Shown here: positions 31,950 through 41,425 of the stretch, in pieces
Position numbering within the stretch: position 1 is the first letter of the stretch
How the letters are laid out: every line of letters starts with the position of its first letter
NCBI GenBank assembly: GCA_001508155.1
Contig: LGFI01000012.1
Coordinates: 1 to 64,000, forward strand
Origin: Acetothermia bacterium 64_32
GTDB taxonomy: Bacteria > Bipolaricaulota > Bipolaricaulia > Bipolaricaulales > Bipolaricaulaceae
Reading direction: 5' to 3'
Length of the DNA stretch: 64,000 nt
Position numbers and translations under genes: made by a program
The notes under the pieces: generated by a model
The model's input: the letters and a program-made list of their open reading frames with translations, nothing else
Database searches by the model: none
What the model was told of the DNA's origin: nothing

Positions 31950-33863
31950 CTCCTCCCGGTACCTCCCCAAGGCCATGAGGGGGAAGTAGTGGCGGTACAG
32001 GTGGTAGCGGATCATGAAGTCGGTGGGGAAGCCCGTCCCGGTGAAGTGGGGTTCGTCCCAGGTGCCATCCTCCCGCTGCGTTCTGATGAGGTACTCGATC
32101 CCCCGGTGTATTGTCTCGCTTCTCGCTTCCCCGGCTGCGAGGAGGGCCATAAGGGCCCAGGCGGTCTGAGAAGCCGTGGAAGGCCCTCGGCCCCGCAACT
32201 CCTTTTTGTGATAGGAAAGGACATCCTCACCCCAACCGCCGTCTGCGTTCTGGCGGGCTTTCAACCATTCCACGGCCTTCCTCACCCGGGGATCGTCCAT
32301 GGGGAACCCGATTGCCCGGAGGGCCGGGAGGACCGCCCCGGTGCCGTAGATGTAGTTCACCCCCCAGCGGCCATACCAAGGGCCGTCGGGCTCCTGCTCC
32401 CGGAAGATGTAGCGCAATGCCCTATCGAGGGGCTTGAATCCCGGCCGGTATCCCATCCTCCCCAGGCACTCCACGATGTGGGCGGTGACGTCCACCGAAG
32501 GGGGGTCCAAAAGCTCCCCGAAGTCGGCAAACGGGATCTCGCGCAGGAAAACCTTGGTGTTGTCCCGGTCGAACGCCCCCCAGCCGCCGTTTGAGCTCTG
32601 CATCCCCAAAAGCCACTCCAGTCCCCGCTCAATGGCAAACTCCTTAGCCCGCTCCGGAAGGTCTGTGCCCAACAGGGCCATCATCACCACCGCGGTGTCG
32701 TCGGTATCGGGGTACCAGTCGTTGTCCAGCTCGAACGCCCAGCCCCCGGGACGGGCCTTGCATTTGACCTGCCAGTCGCCTCCCACGAAGATCTGCTCAT
32801 TTAGGAGCCACTTCCCTGCCTTCACCAATGCGGGGTGGTCCCCAGGGAGCCCGGCGTCCTGCAGGCCGATCAGGGCAAGCCCTGTGTCCCAAACCGGGGA
32901 GATGCATGACTGGAGCCGGAAGCCCCGCTCGTCCCGGATAGCATACCGCTCAAAACCCCTGATCCCCTTGGCCATGACCGGGGACTCCAGGGAATAGCCC
33001 AGGCAGTACAGGGCGATGAGGGAGTACACCCATGGAGGCTGGATCCCGCCCCAGCAGCCATCGGCCTCCTGCCTCTGTACGATCCACTCCTCGGCCGCCT
33101 TCAGGGCCCGCCGCCTGAGGGGCCGGATGTGCACCCGCTCGTAGGCCCGAAGGAGCTTGTCCATCCCATAGAAGAACCGCCCCCAGGCGCTTTTTTTCCT
33201 GGGGAGGGAAAGGTCGGCGTTTTCCCTTCCCCGCACGAAGAGCTCGTCCACCCGGGCGTGCCTTGGGAGGGGGAACACCGGCTTTTTGACCCGCAGGATG
33301 GCCAGGGGGAGGATCGTCCCCCGGGCCCAAGAGGAGAACTCATAGAGGTTCACCGGGAACCATTTGGGGAGGAGCACCAGTTCCGGCGGGAGCATGGGGG
33401 TGGCCTCCCAGGGCCATTCCCCCATGAGGGCCAGCCAGATCTTGGTGAACACCCGGGACTTCTCCACCCCGCCGCGGGCGAGGATCCACTCCCGGGCCCT
33501 TTTCATCCCGGGGGAGTCGGGCTCCACCCCGGCGAGCTTCAGTGCCACGTAGGCCTCCACGGTGGTGGAAAGCTCCCCTGGCCCTCCGTACCAGTTGGCC
33601 CAGCTCCCATCCTCCCGCTGCTCGGATAGGATGTAGCGGGCGATTTCCTCCGAGAGCTCCTGGGTCCTCAGCCCCAGGATGTGCATCAGGAAAAGATGCT
33701 CGGCGGTGATAGTGACATTGGACTCAAGCTCCCCCCACCAGTAACCCTCGGGGTACTGATGCTCAAGCAGCCAGTCCACCGCTCGTTCGATGGCGAGCTC
33801 CAAATCCAAGACGGTTTTTTCCGCCATGCTTGATGCACCAGCCGCCACGTTCTTATCGCCCAT
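31932..33863 (-). CDS. shc: Squalene-hopene cyclase
   Basis: 643 residues, the usual length. The catalytic DTDD lies at 386-389 (WYPDTDDTAV). Several QW motifs are visible (REDGSWANW, QEADGCWGG, QSSNGGWGAFD, QEPDGPWYGRWG, QNADGGWGED, QREDGTWDEPHFTGTGFP). It cyclises squalene to hopene/hopanol on the membrane. It overlaps ispG by 11 bases and ispH by 4. A good GGAGGTGAGG ribosome site precedes the ATG. Confidence 0.96.
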   Translation of the reverse strand: MGDKNVAAGASSMAEKTVLDLELAIERAVDWLLEHQYPEGYWWGELESNVTITAEHLFLMHILGLRTQELSEEIARYILSEQREDGSWANWYGGPGELSTTVEAYVALKLAGVEPDSPGMKRAREWILARGGVEKSRVFTKIWLALMGEWPWEATPMLPPELVLLPKWFPVNLYEFSSWARGTILPLAILRVKKPVFPLPRHARVDELFVRGRENADLSLPRKKSAWGRFFYGMDKLLRAYERVHIRPLRRRALKAAEEWIVQRQEADGCWGGIQPPWVYSLIALYCLGYSLESPVMAKGIRGFERYAIRDERGFRLQSCISPVWDTGLALIGLQDAGLPGDHPALVKAGKWLLNEQIFVGGDWQVKCKARPGGWAFELDNDWYPDTDDTAVVMMALLGTDLPERAKEFAIERGLEWLLGMQSSNGGWGAFDRDNTKVFLREIPFADFGELLDPPSVDVTAHIVECLGRMGYRPGFKPLDRALRYIFREQEPDGPWYGRWGVNYIYGTGAVLPALRAIGFPMDDPRVRKAVEWLKARQNADGGWGEDVLSYHKKELRGRGPSTASQTAWALMALLAAGEARSETIHRGIEYLIRTQREDGTWDEPHFTGTGFPTDFMIRYHLYRHYFPLMALGRYREEVTRNA

Positions 33864-34929
33864 CCTGCCTCACCTCCAGCTCAGAACGGATAACGCAAGC
33901 CAAGGCCTCAGCAAGTTCCACCTCAGGGACTTTAGGGATGGCAACCTTCCCATGTGCGTATACCGTCCCATAGCCCTTTCCCCCAAGGATCCCAAAGTCC
34001 GCCCGTTCCACCTCCCCGAGCCCGTTCACCGGGCAGCCCATGATGGCTATGGAGACCGGCTGTGTGATGTCGGAGAGGGCGCGGCGCACTTCTTCTGCGA
34101 TCCCCGGGACATCGACCCCGGTCCTCCCGCAGGTGGGGCAGACGACGAAGCTCGGCCCCCGCTCCCTAAGTCCCAATGATTTCAGGATCTCCCAGGCAAC
34201 CTCCACTTCCCGCACGGGGTCCCCGGGGAGCGAGACCCGGATCGTGTCCCCAATCCCCTCCGACAGAAGGATCCCAAGCCCCACCGCCGAACGGACCGCC
34301 CCGGCGAAGGGCGTCCCCGCCTCGGTAATCCCAAGGTGCAGGGGATAGTCGACTTCACGCGCGATGAGGCGGTTGGTCTTTACGGTGAGGGGGACCTGGT
34401 GCGCCTTGAGGGAGATGACGATGTCGTGGAACCCGATCTGTTCAAGCAGCCGCACCTCCCAGAGTGCGGCCTCCACCATGCCCTCGGGGGTAACCTCACC
34501 CCTTGGGCCCTTGAAACGGTCGTCGATGGAACCTGCGTTCACCCCCACCCGGATGGGGATCCCCCGCTTCGCGGCGGCCGCCGCCACCTCGCGGATCCTC
34601 CTGGGGTCACGGATGTTCCCCGGGTTGAGGCGGAGCTTGTCCGCCCCGGCCTCCAGGGCCGCGATAGCCAAGCGGGCATCGTAGTGGATGTCGGCTGCGA
34701 TGGGCACCGTCACTTCGCGTTTGATCTCCCGGATAGCTTGGGCTGCCTCCAGGTCGGGCACCGCCACCCGTACCAGCTCACAGCCGGCCCTCTCCAGGGC
34801 CCGGATCTGGTCCACCGTGGCGGCCACGTCCCGGGGGTCGGTGTTGGTCATGGACTGGACCACTATTGGGCTCCCACCCCCGATCAGGAGGTTTCCCACC
34901 TTTACGGTCCTGGTCACGCGGCGCGCCAC
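33853..34929 (-). CDS. ispG: 4-hydroxy-3-methylbut-2-en-1-yl diphosphate synthase IspG
   Basis: 358 residues, bacterial two-domain form. The N-terminal TIM barrel has VQSMTNTDPRDV, DIHYDARLAI and LRLNPGNI. The C-terminal Fe-S domain has C264/C267 (VCPTCGRTG) and C299 (MGCPVNGLGE). It converts MEcPP to HMBPP, the step before IspH. It is encoded between hpnG and shc with overlaps on both sides. The start is a GTG at 34929 or 34917. Confidence 0.95.
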   Translation of the reverse strand: MARRVTRTVKVGNLLIGGGSPIVVQSMTNTDPRDVAATVDQIRALERAGCELVRVAVPDLEAAQAIREIKREVTVPIAADIHYDARLAIAALEAGADKLRLNPGNIRDPRRIREVAAAAAKRGIPIRVGVNAGSIDDRFKGPRGEVTPEGMVEAALWEVRLLEQIGFHDIVISLKAHQVPLTVKTNRLIAREVDYPLHLGITEAGTPFAGAVRSAVGLGILLSEGIGDTIRVSLPGDPVREVEVAWEILKSLGLRERGPSFVVCPTCGRTGVDVPGIAEEVRRALSDITQPVSIAIMGCPVNGLGEVERADFGILGGKGYGTVYAHGKVAIPKVPEVELAEALACVIRSELEVRQDGR

Positions 34930-35471
34930 GGCTCCACCCCCTGGAGGACGGGGGCCAGGGCCCGCGCCGCCCGGCCCAGCCTACGGGCGCAAAGGAGCGC
35001 CCTCCTGGCCCAGCGGATGTGCGGCCCACGTGAAGGGTCCTCCCACAGGGCATCCAGGATGCAGCGCAGGATGAGGAACGGCACCCCCCGGGAGGAGAGC
35101 TCGGCCGCCAGGTCCGCGGATTCCATGTCCACCGCCAGGGCCTCCACCCCCAGGCGCGCCTTCTCCTCGGGGGAGGCCAAGGAGCTCGCCTGCGCCACCG
35201 GCCCAACCTTCGCCCCGGGAAGGGCCTTCCTTGCTCGCTCCAAAAGCCCGTCCGGCACCCGCACCCCCCCCGCCGAGCTGGCCAGCACCAGCCCCCCCAC
35301 GGGGAGGCTCGCCCGGGTGGCCCCGGAAAAGCCCACCACCAGCACCCCGGCCGGCCTTTCCCCCTCGAGGATCCACCTCAGGCGGGCCCGCGCCCTCTGC
35401 CCCACCCCCAGGGCAGCTCGCGGCCGGGGAGAAAAACAAAGCTCCGTCCTCAGCGCCGCCACCGTGAGCAT
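34914..35471 (-). CDS. hpnG: HpnG-like nucleoside phosphorylase
   Basis: 185 residues, short purine-nucleoside-phosphorylase fold: LVVGFSGATRASLPVGGLVLAS, ALAVDMESADLAAELSSRGVPFLILRCILD. In hopanoid clusters HpnG removes adenine from adenosylhopane, the product of HpnH, toward bacteriohopanetetrol. It starts 3 bases after hpnH and overlaps ispG by 16 bases. It is somewhat shorter than typical HpnG. Confidence 0.85.
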   Translation of the reverse strand: MLTVAALRTELCFSPRPRAALGVGQRARARLRWILEGERPAGVLVVGFSGATRASLPVGGLVLASSAGGVRVPDGLLERARKALPGAKVGPVAQASSLASPEEKARLGVEALAVDMESADLAAELSSRGVPFLILRCILDALWEDPSRGPHIRWARRALLCARRLGRAARALAPVLQGVEPWRAA

Positions 35472-35474
35472 CGG

Positions 35475-36494
35475 CTAGCCCACCTCCACCTGAGGCCGCC
35501 TGGACCGCAACAAAAGCCTCCAAGGGTGGTTAAGGACGTCCAGGACGCTCGCCGGCTCGAAGCCCGAGTGGAGCATGCAGCCGGCACAGCGAGGGTCCTT
35601 CCCCGGCCCGTAGCGGGCCCAGAGCTCCGGGTCCAGGATTTCCGAAAGCTCCCCCACGTGCTCATCGGCGATGAGATAACAGGGTTTCCTCCAGCCCAGG
35701 ACCGTGTAAGTGGGGATCGCCCAGGCTGCGCAACGGCGGTAGTCCCTGATGCCCCGCAAGAAATCGAGGAACAGGGGGTTATCGTAGAAGGGAAGGCGGT
35801 CCTGGGGATCCAGGATCCTGCGGAAAACCCTGATCGACTCCTGCCGCTTGAGGAACAGCTCCTTCTCCGATACCGCCTCGTAGGCATACCCCGGGGAGAG
35901 CATAAGCCCCTCCACCCCCAGCGCCTTTAGGGTGTAAAAGAGCCTGCGCACGTCCTCGACATCCGAGCCGTGGAAGATGGTGGTGTTGGTGCAAACCCGG
36001 AAGCCCCGCGCCAAGGCCTCCTTGATCGCCGAGACGGCCTCCTGGTAGGTCCCCGGCCGCTGGGCCACGTGGTCGTGTACCTTTTCCGTGCCGTCGAGAT
36101 GCACCACAAAACACAGGCGTCGGGCCGGCTTGAACCTTTCCAGGGATTCCCGCAAAAGGAGCCCATTGGTGCACAGGTACACCCAACGACGCTGCTCGAT
36201 CAGCCCCCGGACGATGTCCGCGATCTTAGGATGGAGTAGGGGTTCTCCTCCCGAGACAGAGACCACCGGGGCCCCGGCGGCTTCAGCGATCTTTAGGGCC
36301 TGGTCCACTGACATCCGCTTGTCCATAACGTCTTGATATTCCCTGACCCGGCCGCAGCCGATACACCTCAGGTTGCAGGCCTCCAGGGGCTCGAGCATGA
36401 GCACTATGGGGAAGAGCCTTCCCCCTCCCGGCCACCTCCTGCGGGGGAGGAGATAGCGCGCGAGCTCCAGCGTCATCGAGATCGGCCTTGACAT
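35475..36494 (-). CDS. hpnH: HpnH, radical SAM adenosyl-hopene transferase
   Basis: 339 residues. Radical-SAM cluster Cys C40, C44 and C47 (EACNLRCIGCGRV), SAM motif SVSGGEPLLH, and SPASM-like C-terminal Cys (CAAW, KPCYLI, CAGCMLHSGFEP). The IVLMLEPLEACNLRCIGCGR...YQDVMDKRMSVD region is typical of HpnH. It joins a 5'-deoxyadenosyl group to hopene, the first step of C35 hopanoids. It is adjacent to hpnG and the prenyl synthase with no gap. Confidence 0.95.
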   Translation of the reverse strand: MSRPISMTLELARYLLPRRRWPGGGRLFPIVLMLEPLEACNLRCIGCGRVREYQDVMDKRMSVDQALKIAEAAGAPVVSVSGGEPLLHPKIADIVRGLIEQRRWVYLCTNGLLLRESLERFKPARRLCFVVHLDGTEKVHDHVAQRPGTYQEAVSAIKEALARGFRVCTNTTIFHGSDVEDVRRLFYTLKALGVEGLMLSPGYAYEAVSEKELFLKRQESIRVFRRILDPQDRLPFYDNPLFLDFLRGIRDYRRCAAWAIPTYTVLGWRKPCYLIADEHVGELSEILDPELWARYGPGKDPRCAGCMLHSGFEPASVLDVLNHPWRLLLRSRRPQVEVG

Positions 36495-37481
36495 CTAAGC
36501 CTCCCTTTCCAGGAGGAAGTCCAACAGCTCCTTGAACATGTCCTTCGCCTCGTTCGTCCAGGGGAGCCCCTGGGCGGCTTGGAGGGCCTCCTCGGCGTAG
36601 CCCCGCGCGGCCGCTTCGGCCGCCTCCCGCGCCCCCAGGGCGGAGAGCCGCTCCAGGGCCTCCTCCACTGGGACCGGCTCCCGGGAGAGGAGCCTGGCCA
36701 GGGCCGGGTCCCGTTCCAGGGCGAAGGCCACCGGCCAGGAGCGCTTCCCCCGGGCGAGGTCGCTCCCTACGGGCTTTCCGGTCACGGCGGGATCCCCCCA
36801 GATCCCCAAGAAGTCGTCCCGGATCTGAAAGGCCAGGCCCAGCACCTCCCCGAGCTTTCGGTGGGCCGGGAGGAGCTCTGGCCGGCCGGCGGCCAATGCC
36901 CCCAGCTCAAGCGCACAGCCGAGCAGGGCCCCGGTCTTCCTCTTGGCCATGTAAAGGTACCTTTCCACCCCCACGTCCCACGCCCCCTCCAGGGAGAGGT
37001 CGAGGGCCTGCCCCTCGATCATCCGGAATGTCGCGGAAAGCAACGCCCCCTGGGCCGCCAGGACCACCTCGGGGGGGGCTTGGGCCTGCAAGGCGATCCG
37101 CAGCGCCAAAACCAAAAGGCCGTCGCCGGCGTTTATGGCCTGGGCGGCCCCGAAGGCCTTCCAGGTGGTGGGCCGCCCCCGCCTGAGCTCATCCCCATCC
37201 TGGATGTCATCGTGGACCAGGGAGAAGTTATGGATGAGCTCCAGGGCACAGGCCAGGGGGAGCGCCCTTTCGGGTTCCCCTCCCAACGCCTCGCAGGAAA
37301 AACACACCAAGGAAGGCCTGAGGAGCTTTCCCCCGATCCCGGGCCCGGGGGCGCCGTCGGCCTCCTCCAGGCCCAACGGATAACGGAGGAGCCGGGAAAG
37401 GGGGCCTTCCTCCTTCAGGATCCCCTGTAAAAGGGAGATCACTTGCTGGCGATAACGGGAGAGGATCCTGGGGCTAGGCAC
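36495..37481 (-). CDS. Trans-isoprenyl diphosphate synthase, probably farnesyl diphosphate synthase
   Basis: 328 residues. First Asp-rich motif LVHDDIQDGDELRRGRPT and second QIRDDFLGIWGD, with GKLLRPSLV for IPP binding. The two residues before DDxxD and the operon suggest C15 product for HpnCD, but a C20 product is possible. Its start overlaps the downstream end of the response regulator gene by 8 bases and it abuts hpnH directly. Confidence 0.9.
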   Translation of the reverse strand: MPSPRILSRYRQQVISLLQGILKEEGPLSRLLRYPLGLEEADGAPGPGIGGKLLRPSLVCFSCEALGGEPERALPLACALELIHNFSLVHDDIQDGDELRRGRPTTWKAFGAAQAINAGDGLLVLALRIALQAQAPPEVVLAAQGALLSATFRMIEGQALDLSLEGAWDVGVERYLYMAKRKTGALLGCALELGALAAGRPELLPAHRKLGEVLGLAFQIRDDFLGIWGDPAVTGKPVGSDLARGKRSWPVAFALERDPALARLLSREPVPVEEALERLSALGAREAAEAAARGYAEEALQAAQGLPWTNEAKDMFKELLDFLLEREA

Positions 37482-38082
37482 GGGGCACCTCCGGAACGCG
37501 CACCAACCCCAGCTCCAGGGCCGCCCGCACGAGCCCCGTGGTGGAGTGCACGGAGAGCTTGCGCATGGCGGAGGCCTTGTGGGCCCGGACCGTGGCCGGC
37601 GAGCGGCACAGGATGCGGGCTATCTCCGAGAGCTTTTTCCCCTCGGCGATAAGCCGCACCACCTCCTGTTCCCTGGGGGTGAGGGGGGGTACCCCCCCTG
37701 TCCGGGGCAGCAACACCTCCCCCCGGGCGGCCCGCAGGACCGCGTCCACGATCCTCTCCGGAGGATCCCCCTTGAGGAGGTAGGCGGCCGCCCCGGCCCG
37801 TCCGGCCTCGGCCCGCCAGGCTGGCTCGTCGAACATCGAGATCAACACCACCTTAACCTGGGGGAGGCGCCGCCTTATCCTCCTACACAGCTCTATCCCG
37901 GAGAGGCCCGGCAGGGCCACGTCCACCACGGCCACATCGGGCTGAAGATCGCGGATGAGCCGCAGGGCACGCGACCCACCCTGCGCCTGGCCCACCACCT
38001 CCACCCCGGCCCGGGAAAGCAGGCTGCAAAGCCCCTCCCGCACCACCGGATGGTCGTCCACGATCACCGCACGCATGCCCAT
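37474..38082 (-). CDS. NarL-type response regulator (second of the hopanoid operon)
   Basis: 202 residues. The receiver has D9-D10, D54 in AVVDVALPG and the Lys of YLLKGD. The LuxR helix-turn-helix is LTPREQEVVRLIAEGKKLSEIARILCRSPATVRAHKASAMRKL. It starts 64 bases after the first regulator and overlaps the prenyl synthase gene. An additional regulator with the same kinase suggests a branched output. Confidence 0.92.
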   Translation of the reverse strand: MGMRAVIVDDHPVVREGLCSLLSRAGVEVVGQAQGGSRALRLIRDLQPDVAVVDVALPGLSGIELCRRIRRRLPQVKVVLISMFDEPAWRAEAGRAGAAAYLLKGDPPERIVDAVLRAARGEVLLPRTGGVPPLTPREQEVVRLIAEGKKLSEIARILCRSPATVRAHKASAMRKLSVHSTTGLVRAALELGLVRVPEVPRA

Positions 38083-38146
38083 TCCGAAGGGATGTTACCG
38101 CCTGGATGCCCCCCTCACGATCGGGGAACCGCATTAAACGGGCTTT

Positions 38147-38725
38147 CTAAGGCAACCCCGGCTTCATGCGGCGGAGGGCGCGGGCGCGCAGCTCCGCTGT
38201 GCTTTTGCAGCCCAGCTTCCTCTTCAGGTTCTCAAGATGCGATTCCACCGTCTTGACCGAGATCCCCAGTCTTTCGGCGGCCTCCCGGTTTGAAAGGCCC
38301 TGGGAGAGGAGGGAAAGGAGCTCCTCCTCCCGGGGGGAGAGCTCGGGGCCCTGGGGGAAGACCCGTTCCCCGCGGGCGCAGGCCCGCACCGCCGCGACCA
38401 GTTCCCCCGGGGCGCAGGTCTTGGCCAGGAACCCGTCCGCCCCGGCGGTCGCCGCCTCCCGGGAAAGCAGCGGATCGTCCAGGGCGGTGAGGACCAAGAT
38501 GCGGGCCTGGGGGGCCGCCTCACGAAGCCTCTTGATGGCCGCCAGGCCCCCGCCCGGCATGGCCAGGTCCCACAGCACCACCTGGGGGGAAAGCCCTCGG
38601 GCCAGCCCAACCCCCTCCTCCCCCGAGCCGGCCTCCCCGACCACGTACATCCCGGCCCGGGAGAGGAGCCGTGCCAGCCCCTCCCGCACCACCGGATGAT
38701 CGTCCACGATCAGCACGCGGATCAT
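38147..38725 (-). CDS. NarL-type response regulator (first of the hopanoid operon)
   Basis: 192 residues from the ATG at 38725, overlapping the kinase stop (ATGA). Receiver D8-D9, phospho-acceptor D53 in LWDLAMPG, Lys in FLAKTCAP. LuxR helix-turn-helix LSPREEELLSLLSQGLSNREAAERLGISVKTVESHLENLKRKLG. It is paired with the membrane kinase just upstream. In-frame sequence upstream of 38725 is a shadow of the kinase. Confidence 0.92.
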   Translation of the reverse strand: MIRVLIVDDHPVVREGLARLLSRAGMYVVGEAGSGEEGVGLARGLSPQVVLWDLAMPGGGLAAIKRLREAAPQARILVLTALDDPLLSREAATAGADGFLAKTCAPGELVAAVRACARGERVFPQGPELSPREEELLSLLSQGLSNREAAERLGISVKTVESHLENLKRKLGCKSTAELRARALRRMKPGLP

Positions 38726-39924
38726 GAAAGCGGGATCGTGAACCTGACCCGGGTCCCCCGTCCCGGTGCCGACTGGACGGAGAGCTCCCCCCCCACCAGG
38801 GACACCCACTCCCGCATCCCGGAAAGGCCCAGCCCCTCTGGGGTCCGGCGCACGTCGAAGCCCCGGCCGTTGTCCACTACCTCCCCCACCAGCTTCCCCC
38901 CCTCCCGCTCCAGGCGCAGGGACACCCTAGTGGCACCCGCATGCCGCCTCACGTTCTCCAGGGCCTCCTGAAAGGCTCGGAAGACCGCGGTCTCCACCTG
39001 TTCCGGGAACCTGCCCTCCGGGAGGTCGACTTCCACCTCCGCCCCGGCCGCGGCGGAGAACCGCTCCACCAGGCCCCGCAGGGCCGGCCCCAGGCCTAGC
39101 TCATCCAGGAGCGGCGGCCGGAGGTCCCGGGCCAGGGTCCGTGCCCCCTCCACCGCCTGGGCGAGGAGCTCCTCGGCCCCCTGGGTGTCCCCGGCGGCCA
39201 GCGCCCAGCGGGCAGCGGCCAGGGCCTGCCCAAGCTCGTCGTGCAGCCGCCGGGCGATCCGGCGGCGTTCCTCTTCTTGGGCAGAAAGGAGCTTGGCCGA
39301 AAGCCGGGAGAGGGCCCGCTCCCGCTGGAGAAGCTCCCGCCGCTGGCGCTCGTAGATCCCGGCGAACGCCCGCACCGTGAACGCCAGGATGGAGTAAAGC
39401 CCCACCCCCCCGGCCAATACCGTGGTCACCACATACGGCAGGTACCGATGGGGGGGCCCGGCCGGCCGAAACAGGGAGTAGTGGGGGATGACCCCAAAGT
39501 ACTCCAGGAACGCCACCAGCGCGTAGGACCCCACAGCAAGGCCCGTCACCACATACCCGGCGGCCTTGGGAAGGAAGAAGTTTGCATACACCACGGTGAA
39601 CAGATAAAACACCACCCCGATCCACTCCACCCCCCCCATCCGGTGGATGAGAAAGGCCACCAGCAGGATCTCCACACAGAAGAAGGCGGCATGTACGTTA
39701 TCCAGGGCCCGGAGGCTGCGCTGCCTGCGGATCAGATACTGAAACGGAACCGTGAGAAGAAGCCAAGCAAATGGAACTGAGAAAAGAGGATTTAAAGGTG
39801 ATATTTCAGAGAAAAGCACCACAATCAATGCTACAATAGAAAAGGCACCCAAAGTAATGCGACGTACCAGGATGGTGTGTTCCACCGTGCGTCGGATCTC
39901 CGCAAGGCGGGCATCCTGTCCCAT
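38722..39924 (-). CDS. Membrane NarL-family sensor histidine kinase
   Basis: 400 residues. About six hydrophobic segments (24-40, 46-62, 80-95, 100-116, 122-142, 163-183) form a membrane sensor without a large extracellular domain. The HisKA_3 region carries His228 in RRLHDELGQ. The HATPase has FQEALENVRRHAGAT and DNGRGFD...GLGLSGMREWV. It starts 2 bases after csaA and is followed by two response regulators and the hopanoid genes. Membrane state is a natural candidate signal; that is inference. Confidence 0.9.
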   Translation of the reverse strand: MGQDARLAEIRRTVEHTILVRRITLGAFSIVALIVVLFSEISPLNPLFSVPFAWLLLTVPFQYLIRRQRSLRALDNVHAAFFCVEILLVAFLIHRMGGVEWIGVVFYLFTVVYANFFLPKAAGYVVTGLAVGSYALVAFLEYFGVIPHYSLFRPAGPPHRYLPYVVTTVLAGGVGLYSILAFTVRAFAGIYERQRRELLQRERALSRLSAKLLSAQEEERRRIARRLHDELGQALAAARWALAAGDTQGAEELLAQAVEGARTLARDLRPPLLDELGLGPALRGLVERFSAAAGAEVEVDLPEGRFPEQVETAVFRAFQEALENVRRHAGATRVSLRLEREGGKLVGEVVDNGRGFDVRRTPEGLGLSGMREWVSLVGGELSVQSAPGRGTRVRFTIPLS

Positions 39925-39925
39925 G

Positions 39926-40273
39926 TTAGTAGAGGCGGCGGCCGTTGGGCACCGTCCTTTCCGGGGCCACCAGTACCACCCGCCCCAGGGGGTCGTCCAC
40001 CCCCAGGACCAGCACCTCCGAGACGAAGCCGGCGATCCGCTTGGGCGGCAGGTTCACCACCGCCAGGACCTGTCGGCCAATCAGGTCCTCCGGCCGGTAG
40101 AGCTCGGTGATCTGGGCACTGGAGTGCCTCTTTCCAAGCTCGGGCCCGAAGTCCACGACGAGCCGGTAGGCCGGCCTCCTCGCCTCGGGGAAGGGCTCGG
40201 CGGAGACGATGGTCCCCACCCTGATATCAATCCTCTGAAATTCCTCTAAGGTGGCCACCTTTGCCCCTTTCAA
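39926..40273 (-). CDS. csaA: CsaA-like tRNA-binding-domain protein
   Basis: 115 residues forming a single OB-fold tRNA-binding domain: [66 protein letters not shown]. This is the size and motif set of CsaA, a dimeric tRNA-binding protein proposed to act as an export chaperone. It sits between the dipeptide epimerase and the kinase. ATG at 40273 is used; a GTG five codons later is possible. Confidence 0.9.
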   Translation of the reverse strand: MKGAKVATLEEFQRIDIRVGTIVSAEPFPEARRPAYRLVVDFGPELGKRHSSAQITELYRPEDLIGRQVLAVVNLPPKRIAGFVSEVLVLGVDDPLGRVVLVAPERTVPNGRRLY

Positions 40274-40306
40274 GGCTATCGTGCCTCAGCGCAGGCTGAC
40301 AAGGGT

Positions 40307-41425
40307 TCAGGGTGAGGATACGGTGAAGGATTCCAGCTTCTCCAGAAAAGCCGGGTCCACCTCCGCCCCCAGCCCCGGGCCCGCCGGGAGCTCGATCCTG
40401 CCCCCCTCCCGGTATTCCATCCCCCCCAGGATCGGGTCCACGGTGTGGGTGAGGGCGCTGTCCAGGTCGAAAAAGCGGATGACGGGCCTGGCAGCTGCCA
40501 GGTGCGCAGCCGCGGTGAGGGCGAGCCTGGTCTCGGACATACAACCCACCATGCAGCCCAGGCGGGCCGCCTCGGCCACCGCGGCGATCTTGGTCGCCAT
40601 GTGGAGCCCCCCGGCCTTGGAGAGCTTTATGTTGAAGTAATCGCAGGCCTCGTTTTGCACGAGGGCCAACGCATCGTACACGTCGAAGAGGGACTCATCG
40701 GCCATGATGGGGATGCGGGTGGACTTCCGCACCGTTCGCATGGAGGCAAGGTCCCCGGCGGCCACCGGCTGCTCGCAGTACTGCACCCCGAACTCCTCGA
40801 TGGCGGTGAGGACCGTGACGGCAGAGGGGAGGTCCCAGCCCTGGTTGGCATCCACCCGGATGGGGATCCCCGGGCCGATGGCCTCCCGGATCGCCCGGAC
40901 CCGGGCGATGTCCTCCGCCGGGGCGGTCCCCAGCTTCACCTTGATGGCACTGAATCCCTTCTCCTTAAGCTCCCTCGCCTTCTCCGCCATGTTCTTAGGG
41001 GAGTCGATCCCGATGGTGTCGTCGGTGTAAAGGTCCCTTGGGGAGCCGCCGAAGAGGCGGAAGAGGGGGAGCTCGGCGGCCTTCCCCAGGATGTCGTAGA
41101 GGGCCATATCGAAGGCGGAACGGGCGGTGGTGTTGTGGGGGAGGAAGGAGGAAAGCTCCCCCAGGCGGGCCTCGATATCCAACGGGTCCTTTCCGATGAG
41201 GAGCCTGGCCATATCGCGGGCGGCGGCAAGGCAAGTGGCCTGGGTCTCCCCCACGATGGCGGGGAAGGGGCTCCCCTCCCCCCACCCGCAAACCCCCTCG
41301 TCCGTCTCTATCTTCACGAAGAAGTTCTCCGCCACCTCGGTTACCCCCAGGGCGATGCGGAAGGGGGCCACCAAGGGAATATCCGCCTTGTACACCGCTA
41401 CCCTAGTTATGTGCAACCCAATCAC
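40307..41425 (-). CDS. Dipeptide epimerase (L-Ala-D/L-Glu epimerase family, enolase superfamily)
   Basis: 372 residues. Muconate-lactonising-type fold: catalytic Lys pair in IKVKLG, metal ligands RVDANQGW (Asp), CEQPV (Glu) and MADESL (Asp), second catalytic Lys in FNIKLSKAGG, and a terminal DLDSAL...G motif that marks dipeptide epimerases. It probably epimerises L-Ala-D-Glu or a similar dipeptide derived from murein. It overlaps the PLP enzyme gene by 4 bases and lies in a peptide-importer operon, so it likely processes the imported peptide. The exact dipeptide cannot be told by eye. Confidence 0.9.
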   Translation of the reverse strand: MIGLHITRVAVYKADIPLVAPFRIALGVTEVAENFFVKIETDEGVCGWGEGSPFPAIVGETQATCLAAARDMARLLIGKDPLDIEARLGELSSFLPHNTTARSAFDMALYDILGKAAELPLFRLFGGSPRDLYTDDTIGIDSPKNMAEKARELKEKGFSAIKVKLGTAPAEDIARVRAIREAIGPGIPIRVDANQGWDLPSAVTVLTAIEEFGVQYCEQPVAAGDLASMRTVRKSTRIPIMADESLFDVYDALALVQNEACDYFNIKLSKAGGLHMATKIAAVAEAARLGCMVGCMSETRLALTAAAHLAAARPVIRFFDLDSALTHTVDPILGGMEYREGGRIELPAGPGLGAEVDPAFLEKLESFTVSSP

